64,000 bases of DNA from Thiodiazotropha sp040506275 (lineage in GTDB: Bacteria; Pseudomonadota; Gammaproteobacteria; Chromatiales; Chromatiaceae), in assembly GCA_040506275.1 (NCBI GenBank), contig JBEVXD010000004.1:372001-436000 (forward strand), read 5' to 3'. Both the position numbers and the translations under genes were made by a program. Positions 52,279 through 61,731 of this stretch are shown piece by piece. How positions within the stretch are numbered: position 1 is the first letter of the stretch; each line of letters starts with the position of its first letter. A model generated the notes under the pieces. The model saw nothing but the letters and a program-made list of their open reading frames with translations, was not told the DNA's origin and did no database searches.

Positions 52279-52300
52279 GGTGCGGCAGGCCGCACCCTAC
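52279..52300. repeat. family A single arm
   Basis: GGTGCGGCAGGCCGCACC followed by CTAC, with no partner arm on its left. Confidence 0.75.
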
Positions 52301-52339
52301 GGCTGAACGGTCATACTACTCTCCCGAGTAAATTCAAGT

Positions 52340-52481
52340 GTAGGGTGCGGCCTGCCGCACCATGTCCAACTGAAACGAAACCACCTGAAAATTCGGATTA
52401 CAGACACTGCTGGTAGTGAACACTGTTTCTGGGATTTCTGGAGTATCTTATACCCTGATGGCGCAGCAGGCCGCACCCTAC
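52340..52481. repeat. family A REPIN-like element
   Basis: A 142-bp copy, more diverged than the two to its left; the right arm reads GGCGCAGCAGGCCGCACC. Interior ACTGAAACGAAACCACCTGA is closest to the copy at 33015. Confidence 0.9.
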
Positions 52482-52567
52482 GACGCGGTATGGCTTACGG
52501 TGAGGCGCAACCCAACTCTACAACCATAATTCACAAACTCGTACTGCGTCATTCAAAAAAGAGGGCA

Positions 52568-54691
52568 CTATGTCCCCGCTAGCAGTTGATCTATAGGAAA
52601 GGGCCTGCAGATACCATAGCCCTGCACAAAATCCACACCAATCTCTCGGAGGCGATCATGAATTTCAGGGCTCTCGACAAACTCAGCAATAGTCTCCAGT
52701 CCCATGATATGACCAATACGATTGATGGCGTCCACCATTGAGTCGTCTATCTGATTAACAAGCATCTCTTTGACAAAGGCCCCGTCTATCTTCAGATATT
52801 CCACAGGTAGATGTTTCAGATACCCGAATGAGGAGAGGCCGCTACCAAAATCATCCAGAGCGAACTCGCAACCATGGCGTTGCAAGGTGCGCATGAAGTG
52901 TTCGGCGGATGTTAAATTGGAGATAGCCGCGGTCTCGGTAACCTCGAAACAGAGCATGCCTGCCGGTATATCATGCTCCTGTATGGTCTGCAAAATCCAC
53001 TTCAAGAATTCTTCATCGCATACGGAGTGACCCGATAGATTGACGAAGAACCGTCGCCCCGATGCAAAACAATTCGCACGATTACTGGTAATAAACCGGG
53101 TGACCTGATCGATAACCCAGCGATCTACAGCTGGCATCAAACCGAAACGCTCGGCAGCAGGTATAAAAGCACCAGGGGGGATCATCCCCGACCCCTCATC
53201 CAGCAGTCGGATCAGCACTTCCACATGTTCCCGCTTCCCCTCACCTGTAGTAACCGATGAGATCGGCTGAACATAGAGGGTGAATAGATCATCTTCCAGG
53301 GCGGTTCTGATGCGGGTAACCCATTGTGTCTCACCATGGCGCTTAGCAGCGGAACTGTCTACCGAATCATAGATATGGATTTTATTGCGACCTTCCTCCT
53401 TGGCGGTCAGACAGGCAATATCTGCGAAACCGAGTATCTGCTCAACACTATTGCTCTCATTATCTATGGGAATCATGCCGATACTTATGCTCTGGGCGTA
53501 GATCTTACCACCCCAGGCAAAACGAAAACCCTGTACCGCTTTACGTATTTTTTCAGCAATGGATTCGGCTGCTTCGAGGGTACACTGGCTAAGCAGGATG
53601 CCAAACTCATCCCCACCCAAGCGGGCCAGGAGATCGCTGTTACGTATCGACCGTTTAATCAATGCTGCCAGCTGGCGTAGAAGCTCATCACCAGCAGCAT
53701 ATCCACAACTGTCGTTAACCACGATAAAGCGATCTATATCCAGGTAGAGCAGGCAGTGACGGTCCTCCTCAAACACGGTCTCTTCAAGAAGATGGGATAG
53801 CCGTCGATCAAATTCAGCACGATTATAGAGCCGGGTGACCGGATCATGGCTTGCCTGCCAACTCAACTGAGCCGCCAGTTTCCGGGACTGACTGGTATCC
53901 TTGAATACCAGAACGATTCCTTCCAGCCCCCCGTCATCACCTTTCAGACGGGTAGTCGTCTGCTGAATCGGGATACTCAATCCCTCACAGTGGGTCAATA
54001 CCAACTGGCGGCTTTGGTCCTGCAGAATCTGTTCAAGAGTGAGCATTTCGCTTGATTGAGCCGATTCATCGTAAACCTGATAGACATCAGTTAAAGCGCG
54101 GCCGGTGATTTGATTGCTTTGAAAGCCTGTCATACTCTCCGCAGCCAGATTGACAAATTCAATCCTGCCATTTTCACTCATTAGAATTACCGCATCTTCC
54201 ACAGAGGAGAGAATGGCATGGGTACTGTTTTCAGAGAGTCTGTTGAAGTGTCCTGAATCCGGCTCCTTGTGTTGGACATTCACTTCATCGATCTGCACCA
54301 GGCAATATCCCGGATGCATTACCAATGGACGGACACTGACACGGACAATACGCTTCTTATCCAGATTGAAAAGATGGCGGGGTGTCTGAAACTGCTTTTC
54401 GAACGAACTGCTTTGATGCGCTCTGGATTGATCTATTGCTGATTCGACCATGTCATCAAATTTTGGCCCGGCAAGAGAGGGAATAAGATCATCAATTTGC
54501 AGGAGGCACTGTTCATGATCTGACAATCCAAATCGATCATTCAGCCAGTTGTTCCAGGCAAGGGCTTTTTTATTGGCATCCACTAAACAGATGCCAACAT
54601 CACAGGCATCGATTACCTCTTGTAAATTCAAAATAGAATCTTCAGAGATCTGCGGCCACTCTCCAGTCGCTACTAAACCCTTCCCTCGCAC
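52568..54691 (-). CDS. PAS-GGDEF-EAL c-di-GMP protein
   Basis: 707-residue soluble protein with two PAS-like regions (about 25-130 and 155-275), a GGDEF domain (about 285-440, motif LGGDEF near 360) and an EAL domain (about 465-700). The signature reads EVLIR (491-495) instead of EAL, but the other metal and catalytic residues look present: FVNLSG, CFEVTET, ALDDFGSG and YLKIDG. It may be bifunctional in c-di-GMP turnover. Start is GTG with AGGG upstream. Monocistronic, at the edge of the repeat island. Confidence 0.92.
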   Translation of the reverse strand: MRGKGLVATGEWPQISEDSILNLQEVIDACDVGICLVDANKKALAWNNWLNDRFGLSDHEQCLLQIDDLIPSLAGPKFDDMVESAIDQSRAHQSSSFEKQFQTPRHLFNLDKKRIVRVSVRPLVMHPGYCLVQIDEVNVQHKEPDSGHFNRLSENSTHAILSSVEDAVILMSENGRIEFVNLAAESMTGFQSNQITGRALTDVYQVYDESAQSSEMLTLEQILQDQSRQLVLTHCEGLSIPIQQTTTRLKGDDGGLEGIVLVFKDTSQSRKLAAQLSWQASHDPVTRLYNRAEFDRRLSHLLEETVFEEDRHCLLYLDIDRFIVVNDSCGYAAGDELLRQLAALIKRSIRNSDLLARLGGDEFGILLSQCTLEAAESIAEKIRKAVQGFRFAWGGKIYAQSISIGMIPIDNESNSVEQILGFADIACLTAKEEGRNKIHIYDSVDSSAAKRHGETQWVTRIRTALEDDLFTLYVQPISSVTTGEGKREHVEVLIRLLDEGSGMIPPGAFIPAAERFGLMPAVDRWVIDQVTRFITSNRANCFASGRRFFVNLSGHSVCDEEFLKWILQTIQEHDIPAGMLCFEVTETAAISNLTSAEHFMRTLQRHGCEFALDDFGSGLSSFGYLKHLPVEYLKIDGAFVKEMLVNQIDDSMVDAINRIGHIMGLETIAEFVESPEIHDRLREIGVDFVQGYGICRPFPIDQLLAGT

Positions 54692-54974
54692 GATACATAC
54701 CCTAAAAAATCACCAAGATAGTGATAAAAAGTGATGGTAAACAATCCGTAATAAACACGGAGTTAACCAATACCCCTAATCATTTCTTCCATGACGATAC
54801 CTGTTTCAGGTATTCATCCACCCTGGATAACATTAGGTCTGTTTATAGTTTTGTGCAGACTCAACTCTAGCCAACTGCACACTACGACAATATCGTCGGC
54901 CGATCATCGATATAACTTTAGCTTGAATCCGCATTGGTCTGACGGACACTAGTGTAGAGCTGAAAAAAAACAGG

Positions 54975-55664
54975 CTAAAACAGATCGACTTCTTCCGCGG
55001 TCAGTGAACGATGTGCCCCTGGAGCAAGTTGCTTATCAAGCGTCAAAGCACCAATCGATTCCCGATGCAAGGCAACTACCCGATTGCCTACAGAGGCAAA
55101 CATACGCTTGACCTGGTGGTATTTACCCTCGGTGATGGTAAGACACAGATGATTTTCACTCAGCATCTGCAGTGTTGCCGGACGGGTCGGTTTCTTTTCA
55201 TGATGAAGGGTCACCCCTTGCTCTATCTGCAACGCATCAGCGTCACTGAGCGCAGATTTGAGTTCAACCCGGTAAGTTTTCCCACAGGCCTTGACCGGGG
55301 AAGTTACACGATGGGACCACTGACCATCGTCAGTGAGCAACACAAGACCCGTGGCATCGATATCTAGACGTCCAGCGATATGCAGATTGTCATATCTGTC
55401 CTGCCCCAGAAGATCCAGGACAGTACGGTGACTGGGGTCCTGGGTGGCACACACCACGCCAGCCGGCTTGTTCAGCATATAGTATCTGGGCAGTGGCGTG
55501 GCCAGGATCTGCTCATCAAACAGTACTGCAGCAGCTGTATCCACCTGATGTGCAGGTCGTACTATGGCTCTACCATCGACCGAGACACGTCCAGCCCGGA
55601 TAGCACTGCGCGCTTCGGAACGACTGAGTTCTGTGACCTGACTGAGATAGCGATCAAGCCTCAT
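54975..55664 (-). CDS. rsuA: 16S rRNA pseudouridine synthase RsuA
   Basis: 229-residue RsuA-family enzyme that makes pseudouridine 516 in 16S rRNA. An S4 RNA-binding domain (MRLDRYLSQVTELSRSEARSAIR, about 1-50) is followed by the catalytic domain with GRLDIDATGLVLLTDDG and its catalytic Asp (about 97-113), then the KYHQVKRMFASVGNRVVALHR block. Closely related RluE/RluF types are less likely. Its ATG overlaps the thiC stop by four bases on the minus strand. Confidence 0.9.
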   Translation of the reverse strand: MRLDRYLSQVTELSRSEARSAIRAGRVSVDGRAIVRPAHQVDTAAAVLFDEQILATPLPRYYMLNKPAGVVCATQDPSHRTVLDLLGQDRYDNLHIAGRLDIDATGLVLLTDDGQWSHRVTSPVKACGKTYRVELKSALSDADALQIEQGVTLHHEKKPTRPATLQMLSENHLCLTITEGKYHQVKRMFASVGNRVVALHRESIGALTLDKQLAPGAHRSLTAEEVDLF

Positions 55665-57550
55665 AGCTCTTTATAGAGCTTGCCTCCCTGGGTTTTGAAC
55701 TCCACTGCCTTCTCCTGCATACCCTGTTCAAGCGCCTCTCCATCAGTGACACCAAGGGACTTTGCATATTCCCGAACATCCTGAGTAATCTTCATGGAGC
55801 AGAAGTGAGGTCCACACATGGAGCAGAAATGTGCCACTTTATGGGCCTGATGAGGCAGGGTTTCATCATGAAAAGCAATCGCCTTCTCAGGATCCAGACT
55901 CAATGCAAACTGATCTTCCCAACGAAACTCGAAGCGCGCTTTTGACATGGCATTATCTTGCAGTTGGGCACCGGGAAAGCCTTTTGCCAGATCCGCTGCA
56001 TGGGCTGCAACCTTGTAGGTGATAATACCCTCTCTTACATCCTCCTTGTTGGGTAGACCCAGATGCTCCTTTGGCGTGACATAGCAGAGCATGGCGGTAC
56101 CATACCAACCAATTTGCGCGGCACCGATACCGGAACTGAAGTGGTCATAGCCAGGTGAAATATCTGTGACCAATGGACCGAGGGTATAGAAAGGCGCTTC
56201 AAAGCAGTCCTGCAGTTCCTTCTCCATGTTCTCCTTTATCATCTGCATCGGCACATGACCCGGCCCTTCAATCATAACCTGGACATCATGCTCCCAAGCC
56301 ACTTTGGTCAGCTCACCCAGTGTCTCCAATTCACTGAACTGCGCCTCATCGTTGGCGTCGGCCAGACAACCGGGACGCAATCCATCACCCAGGGAAAATG
56401 CCACATCATAGGCCTTCATGATTTCGCAGATCTCCACAAAGTGGGTGTAGAGGAAGTTCTCCTGATGGTGAGCCAGACACCACTTGGCCAGGATTGAGCC
56501 GCCACGGGAGACAATACCGGTCACTCGCTCAGCGGTGAGAGGGACATATCGCAACAGCACACCTGCATGGATGGTGAAATAATCCACCCCCTGTTCAGCC
56601 TGCTCAATCAGTGTGTCACGCATTATTTCCCAGCTTAACTCTTCTGCCTTACCATCAACCTTTTCAAGCGCCTGGTAGATCGGCACAGTACCGATCGGCA
56701 TTGGCGCATTACGCAATATCCACTCACGAGTCTCATGGATATTATTTCCGGTTGAGAGGTCCATCAGAGTGTCCCCACCCCAACGAGCAGACCAAGCCAT
56801 CTTTTCCACCTCTTCGCTAATCGACGAAGTGATGGCACTGTTACCAATGTTGGTATTGACCTTTACTCTGAAGTTGCGGCCGATGATCATCGGCTCCAGT
56901 TCCGGGTGGTTGATGTTCGCCGGGATAATCGCCCGACCTGCCGCCAGCTCTGAACGTACAAATTCAGGGGTCACTTGATCTGGAATTTGTGCCCCGAAAC
57001 TCTCTCCTGGATGCTGTCGCAACAGCTTCGCATACCGTGGATCATTACGCATTTCCTGGAGTCGGCAATTCTCTCGTATCGCCACAAACTCCATCTCAGG
57101 GGTGATCACACCCTGGCGGGCATAGTGCATCTGAGTGACGTTACTGCCCGCTTTCGCCCGCCGTGGTGCTTGAATGTGTTCGAATCTCAGATGGGAGAGT
57201 TGTGGATCGTTCTGACGTGCCTGGCCAAACTCGGAACTGGGCCCTGTAAGCAACTCAGTGTCATTGCGCTCTTCGATCCAGCCACTGCGCAAATCGGGCA
57301 TACCACGCAGCAGGTCAATATGTTGTTCAGGGTCGGTAAAGGGACCAGAGGTATCGTAGACAGGTATCGGAGGGTTTTCCTCTGCTCCAAAACTGGCTGA
57401 GGTTGCTTCCTGGCTGATTTCACGTATTGGCACTCTGATATCTGGCCGGGAACCTTCAACATAGGTTTTGTGAGAGTTATAGAAGGGGCGAGTTACCTCC
57501 TCCGAGAGACTTGCGGTCTTTTTAATGAAATCTTCTGGAATGGCACTCAT
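55661..57550 (-). CDS. thiC: phosphomethylpyrimidine synthase ThiC
   Basis: 629-residue radical SAM enzyme that converts aminoimidazole ribotide to HMP phosphate in thiamine synthesis. The C-terminal cluster motif is CSMCGPHFCSMK (about 575). Other markers are MALIDLS-type MDLSTGNNIHETREWILRN, VPIYQALEKV and MIEGPGHVPM. Length is normal. It is preceded by a TPP riboswitch, so it is turned down by thiamine pyrophosphate, and it is coupled to rsuA, which then falls under the same control. Confidence 0.95.
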   Translation of the reverse strand: MSAIPEDFIKKTASLSEEVTRPFYNSHKTYVEGSRPDIRVPIREISQEATSASFGAEENPPIPVYDTSGPFTDPEQHIDLLRGMPDLRSGWIEERNDTELLTGPSSEFGQARQNDPQLSHLRFEHIQAPRRAKAGSNVTQMHYARQGVITPEMEFVAIRENCRLQEMRNDPRYAKLLRQHPGESFGAQIPDQVTPEFVRSELAAGRAIIPANINHPELEPMIIGRNFRVKVNTNIGNSAITSSISEEVEKMAWSARWGGDTLMDLSTGNNIHETREWILRNAPMPIGTVPIYQALEKVDGKAEELSWEIMRDTLIEQAEQGVDYFTIHAGVLLRYVPLTAERVTGIVSRGGSILAKWCLAHHQENFLYTHFVEICEIMKAYDVAFSLGDGLRPGCLADANDEAQFSELETLGELTKVAWEHDVQVMIEGPGHVPMQMIKENMEKELQDCFEAPFYTLGPLVTDISPGYDHFSSGIGAAQIGWYGTAMLCYVTPKEHLGLPNKEDVREGIITYKVAAHAADLAKGFPGAQLQDNAMSKARFEFRWEDQFALSLDPEKAIAFHDETLPHQAHKVAHFCSMCGPHFCSMKITQDVREYAKSLGVTDGEALEQGMQEKAVEFKTQGGKLYKEL

Positions 57551-57593
57551 GTAGGAAACCTCGCTAAGGCAGAGAGTGCGTAGACCTCAGTGG

Positions 57594-57680
57594 GCTTCAG
57601 CTTCCCTCCGCCGGTATGATCCGGATCAGGTGATTAAGGGTCTTTCTCAGTCCGAGATAAAATACCGGACACCCCTAGCC
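57594..57680 (-). promoter_or_regulatory. TPP riboswitch (THI element)
   Basis: Read on the minus strand, the order is AGGGGTG, CTGAGA, ACCC, ACCTGATCCGGATCATACC and GCGGAGGGA, the conserved core of thiamine pyrophosphate riboswitches. It ends about 45 bases before the thiC start, close to the ribosome site. Confidence 0.95.
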
Positions 57681-58049
57681 TTTGATGAGGAAGAGTATAA
57701 CCTGAAACAGTTTTTTTTATAGCGTGGCTGAGCAGATACGGCCTATTACCAGCCCTACAACTTGTTGCAGTAAAGCCAGATCACAACGAAATAGAAGATT
57801 TATCAGGTGCATTGAAAGATCGCCACAAACTCAATAATTTCCTTTAATATCAAAAGGTAACCCACATTAAATACTGAATTTATCGATCATTGAAAATCTC
57901 TAACCCTATAATTTTCCAGGAATTATTGTCGCATTATCCTCGAACCCATCTTGAAACCTATCCCATCTAGAATCTTGCCCACAAGGATCAAAAAACGTAG
58001 TCTAATGCGTCTGCCAGACTAAACCATAATAAATTTCAGGATATTTCAA
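57681..58049. other. intergenic region between thiC riboswitch and PCMT-family gene
   Basis: About 370 bases, AT-rich, with no gene seen. It holds the promoters of the two divergent units. No other motif stood out. Confidence 0.5.
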
Positions 58050-58718
58050 ATGATGGCAAACCTCTTCGAAAAAGCACGTTTCAACATGGTGGAGCAGCAG
58101 ATTCGCCCATGGGAAGTAATCGACCCAAGCGTCTTATCGCTAATGGAAACACTACCCAGAGAAGCGTTTGTCCCTGAGGCCTATCAGGATCTTGCCTATG
58201 CAGACACAGAAATTCCGATTGGTCACGGACAGAAGATGATGTTCCCGCGAATGGAAGGCCGGCTGATGCAGGCCCTTGATCTGCAACCTGACAACCGGGT
58301 GTTGGAGATAGGAACTGGCAGCGGCTACCTTACAGCCTGTCTGGCAAACCTGGCCAAAGCGGTCGTCTCTATCGATCTCCATCAGGCGTTCACCGACGCC
58401 GCTGCCGCTAAACTTGAGCAGCAAGGTCTACACAACGTAACACTCCTGACAGGTGATGCCCTGGCAGAACCCGTGGAAGGAGGCCCCTTCGACGCAATTG
58501 CGGTAACCGGCTCACTGCCTACCAGCAATCAAGTTGAGATCTTTCGTCAACAACTGTCTATTGGGGGGCGAATGTTTGTTGTCATCGGTGTCCCGCCCGT
58601 GATGCAGTGCCTCTTAATCACGCGGCATGAAGAGAAGATATTCCAGGAAGAGAGCATTTTTGAAACTGAAGTTGCTGCTTTAGAGAATGCTCCCGCTCCA
58701 GTGGAGTTTGAGTTCTAA
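58050..58718 (+). CDS. protein-L-isoaspartate O-methyltransferase family protein
   Basis: 222-residue PCMT-family methyltransferase. The SAM site is VLEIGTGSGYLTACL (about 84-98), and an N-terminal NMVEQQIRPWEVIDPSVL block and PREAFVPE are typical of this branch. The branch differs from classical Pcm and often lies next to outer-membrane efflux genes; that context is absent here. Repair of isoaspartate residues is possible but unproven. Two adjacent ATGs begin the frame. Monocistronic. Confidence 0.88.
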   Translation: MMANLFEKARFNMVEQQIRPWEVIDPSVLSLMETLPREAFVPEAYQDLAYADTEIPIGHGQKMMFPRMEGRLMQALDLQPDNRVLEIGTGSGYLTACLANLAKAVVSIDLHQAFTDAAAAKLEQQGLHNVTLLTGDALAEPVEGGPFDAIAVTGSLPTSNQVEIFRQQLSIGGRMFVVIGVPPVMQCLLITRHEEKIFQEESIFETEVAALENAPAPVEFEF

Positions 58719-58794
58719 CCCCCTGTCGCTGCCTTTGATTGGAACCAAGCAGCACAGTGGAAAATATAATTATTATGACGAGTAGAGGGAGATC

Positions 58795-59373
58795 ATGAGC
58801 ATAAATAAAAGCACATTACCACTGACACATGCAGCAACCAGTCAACTACTGATCGTCAATACCCAGGAGAGACTGACAAAGGCAATGCCTGATCAGGACC
58901 TGGCGCAGATGATTCCAAGTATGGTCCAGTTGAGTAAAGCTGCCAGTATGCTGGATATTCCCATTATCCTGTCAGAACACTATGGACAGGGACTGGGAAG
59001 CACACTTTCAGAAATCACCGAACACCTTCCCCCTCACACCAAGGCCAAAGATAAGCTAACCTTTTCCTGTTGTACTGCACCAGGATTCGAAGAGGAGTTG
59101 GCTGAAAACGGTGCGCGGAAACAGATCGTGATGGTGGGACTGGAGGCCCATATCTGTATTCTACAAACTGCTGCAGGTCTACAACAGTGGGGATACCAAG
59201 TCTTCGTCGTGGAAGATGCCATCGCATCTCGCAAGGTCATCCATCGTGAAAATGCCATCATGCGCATGCGTCGTGGTGGAATCAACATCACCAACATGGA
59301 GTCTGTCATTTTTGAGTGGATGGGAGATGCAAATCACCCGAAATTCAAAGAGATTTCTCAGTTAATAAGATGA
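58795..59373 (+). CDS. isochorismatase-like (YcaC-type) hydrolase with altered active site
   Basis: 192-residue cysteine hydrolase-fold protein. The family catalytic triad is Asp-Lys-Cys. Here Lys87 (AKDKLTFSC) and Cys121 (GLEAHICILQTA) are present, but the usual Asp in LLIVDxQ is Asn22 (LLIVNTQERL). AGGGAGATC precedes the ATG, which is a good ribosome site. The substrate is unknown. Located 76 bases after the PCMT-family gene on the same strand and perhaps cotranscribed. Confidence 0.88.
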   Translation: MSINKSTLPLTHAATSQLLIVNTQERLTKAMPDQDLAQMIPSMVQLSKAASMLDIPIILSEHYGQGLGSTLSEITEHLPPHTKAKDKLTFSCCTAPGFEEELAENGARKQIVMVGLEAHICILQTAAGLQQWGYQVFVVEDAIASRKVIHRENAIMRMRRGGINITNMESVIFEWMGDANHPKFKEISQLIR

Positions 59374-59729
59374 TGCGCCACTGATTAATTCAGGGTTGTG
59401 TATGACTCAACCAGATAAAATACGGATTACACAATCACTACATACCGATCCTTGAATTAGTCAGCATCCCTCATCTCTTTTCTAATCCCGCACTCTAATC
59501 GCCCCTCATTTTCCAGCCTGCAAAAAAATAGATTGCAACAGCAGCTTGTATTCTGAAATCAAATTCAAGTTTTACATTTAAACAGCGATACATTTAGCAC
59601 AGACAGTACTTTTTACATCGGACAAACCTCTCCTACTCAGGGATTTTGAGGAAAAGACTAGTAATCAGCCAAAAGGGGGGTTCTCTCCTGATGGAAGATC
59701 AGTCCAACACTCAATTTCTGGTGATATCG
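59374..59729. other. intergenic region before the chemoreceptor
   Basis: About 350 bases without a separate gene. The chemoreceptor frame is open further upstream (TTG 59646, ATG 59691), so the last part may be coding if an upstream start is used. No terminator or repeat was recognised. Confidence 0.45.
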
Positions 59730-61385
59730 ATGTCATTCCTAAATAATCTACCCATCAAATTACGCCTTTACATTCTGGTCGGCACGTTACTCTCAGTTTC
59801 ACTATTTGTTGGTCTTATGGGACTTAGGGGTATGCAGCAGGCCGACCTCGCAATAGATGGTCTATATCACACCGATATGGAACATATGCAAGTCCTGTCA
59901 ACAATCGTCGAAAAGCTCGAAGACAGCCGGGCGGAAATTCTGCTGTCACTTCAGCATGATCCCAGCTCCCCTTTTTCGAATATGCACGACCACCCAGCGT
60001 CCAAACATATTCAGCAAGTTCATGAAAATATTGAAACCATCAATGAGCATTGGGCGGAATTCATCTCTTCACCGCTATCCAGTGAGGAGAAAAAGCAGGC
60101 AGAAGAGTTCAATAGAGAACTAAAGCACTATGAGGCTGACGGACTGGAATCCATCACCAAGTTGCTTGAAGGAGGCGAATACCATAAGGCCAATGAACTC
60201 TTATTGAAGGTCATCAACCCATCCTTGCATAAGATCAACGAAATAACCAAACAACTACTTGATCAGGCTGAACACAATGCGGAACTCGCTTTCACTGAGA
60301 CGGATCAGTCATACCACAGCATGATAACAATCATCACTGCCAGCCTGGCGCTGGGTGCATTGGTCAGCCTTATATTGGCCTACTTCACAATCTCAGGTAT
60401 ATCCAGGGGCGTCACTCTGGTTGAGCAAACCGCCAAGCAGCTTGCAGATGGTCAACTGAATGCCCGGGTCGATTATAAGAGCAACGACGAGATAGGACAT
60501 ATTGCTGATTCGTTCAACCAAATGGCTGAAGTTTTCCATGATGCGATGAACCAGGTTAAAGACTCTGTCGTTCAGCTAGCCTCAGCAGCAGAAGAGACCT
60601 CCTCAGTCACAGACCAAACCACCGCAGGCATTAACCAGCAGCTGACCGAAACCAGCCAGGTCGCGACTGCCATTAATCAGATGAGTGCCACTGTGCAGGA
60701 GGTCGCACATAACGCAGTCGATGCCGCCACTGCCGCCAAGGAGGCAGATAGCACCTTTGTTGAGGGTAGAGAGGTCATCGATCAAGTCATTGAAGGCATT
60801 GGAGATCTGGCGAAAGAGGTGGAACAGGCAGCAACTGTGATCCAGGAACTTGAGCATGAGAGTCGAAATATCGGCAGTGTACTCGATGTTATCAAGAGCA
60901 TAGCCGAACAGACCAACCTACTGGCCCTCAATGCAGCGATAGAAGCAGCGCGAGCTGGAGAACAGGGTCGTGGATTTGCTGTCGTGGCTGATGAGGTTCG
61001 CACCCTGGCTGGACGTACCCAGGACTCAACCCAAGAGATAGAGGAGATGATCAGCAAACTCCAGCATGGCGCGGATAACGCAGTCAAGGTCATGTCGAAC
61101 GGGAAGGAGATGACACAAACCGGCGTAGAGCAAGCGGCATCCGCTGGTCAGGCTATGCAGAAAATCAATACTGCAGTAACCCGCATCTCTGAAATGAATG
61201 CTCAGATTGCCAGTGCAGCTGAAGAGCAGAGTTCGGTCACCGAAGAGATCAACCGCAGTATTGTCAGTATCAATAATGTATCAGAGCAATCTGCTGCTGG
61301 TGCTCAACAGACTTCTCTGGCCAGTGATGACCTGGCAAAACTGGCTGATCAACTCAAGACTCTGGTCGACCGATTCAAGGTTTAG
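59730..61385 (+). CDS. transmembrane methyl-accepting chemotaxis protein
   Basis: 551-residue chemoreceptor. TM1 about 10-32, periplasmic four-helix-bundle sensor about 33-190, TM2 about 195-220, HAMP about 220-275, and signalling hairpin with tip EQTNLLALNAAIEAARAG near 395-412. Typical adaptation-helix Gln/Glu sites flank it. ATG 59730 (MSFLNNLPIKLRLYILVG) with GGTGAT upstream gives a normal N-terminus; ATG 59691 is an alternative. There is no C-terminal NWETF pentapeptide. The ligand is unknown. Monocistronic. Confidence 0.9.
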   Translation: MSFLNNLPIKLRLYILVGTLLSVSLFVGLMGLRGMQQADLAIDGLYHTDMEHMQVLSTIVEKLEDSRAEILLSLQHDPSSPFSNMHDHPASKHIQQVHENIETINEHWAEFISSPLSSEEKKQAEEFNRELKHYEADGLESITKLLEGGEYHKANELLLKVINPSLHKINEITKQLLDQAEHNAELAFTETDQSYHSMITIITASLALGALVSLILAYFTISGISRGVTLVEQTAKQLADGQLNARVDYKSNDEIGHIADSFNQMAEVFHDAMNQVKDSVVQLASAAEETSSVTDQTTAGINQQLTETSQVATAINQMSATVQEVAHNAVDAATAAKEADSTFVEGREVIDQVIEGIGDLAKEVEQAATVIQELEHESRNIGSVLDVIKSIAEQTNLLALNAAIEAARAGEQGRGFAVVADEVRTLAGRTQDSTQEIEEMISKLQHGADNAVKVMSNGKEMTQTGVEQAASAGQAMQKINTAVTRISEMNAQIASAAEEQSSVTEEINRSIVSINNVSEQSAAGAQQTSLASDDLAKLADQLKTLVDRFKV

Positions 61386-61414
61386 ACCGGATAGTGTAGT
61401 GCCTCATACTAGAT

Positions 61415-61443
61415 GTTCTGATCGAACCCTTTTCGATCAGAAC
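61415..61443. terminator. strong hairpin after the chemoreceptor
   Basis: Perfect 12-bp stem GTTCTGATCGAA/TTCGATCAGAAC (61415-61426 and 61432-61443) with a 5-base loop, 30 bases after the stop. The following T run is weak. Confidence 0.65.
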
Positions 61444-61623
61444 ATTCAATCCCCTCAACGATAAACAGTGCAGGCCGCGTCATGCGGCCCTGCTCAGCCC
61501 TCCTTTGCAACAGATACACCCAGCTGCATAAGTTACCTGCAGACCCGTTTTTCCTTTCCATCAGCTCGGCTGTGTCTCAAAAAACTTAAAATCCATCTAA
61601 AATTAGAGGTAATAGAGAGAAAG

Positions 61624-61694
61624 TGTCGACATATTTAAAATAATTGTCTATAAATTAGAGAAATTAAGGCAGTTATCACTAATAAATGTCGACA
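61624..61694. promoter_or_regulatory. paired TGTCGACA operators upstream of prpE
   Basis: Two TGTCGACA palindromes (61624-61631 and 61687-61694) start exactly 63 bases apart, each extended outward or inward by AT-rich bases as an inverted pair. Between them lies GTCTATAAATTAG, which also occurs between the operators at 63698. They probably bind the GntR regulator encoded downstream. Confidence 0.7.
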
Positions 61695-61731
61695 CATGAT
61701 CGGCAAAACAGACACCAGAGGAATCCATCAC

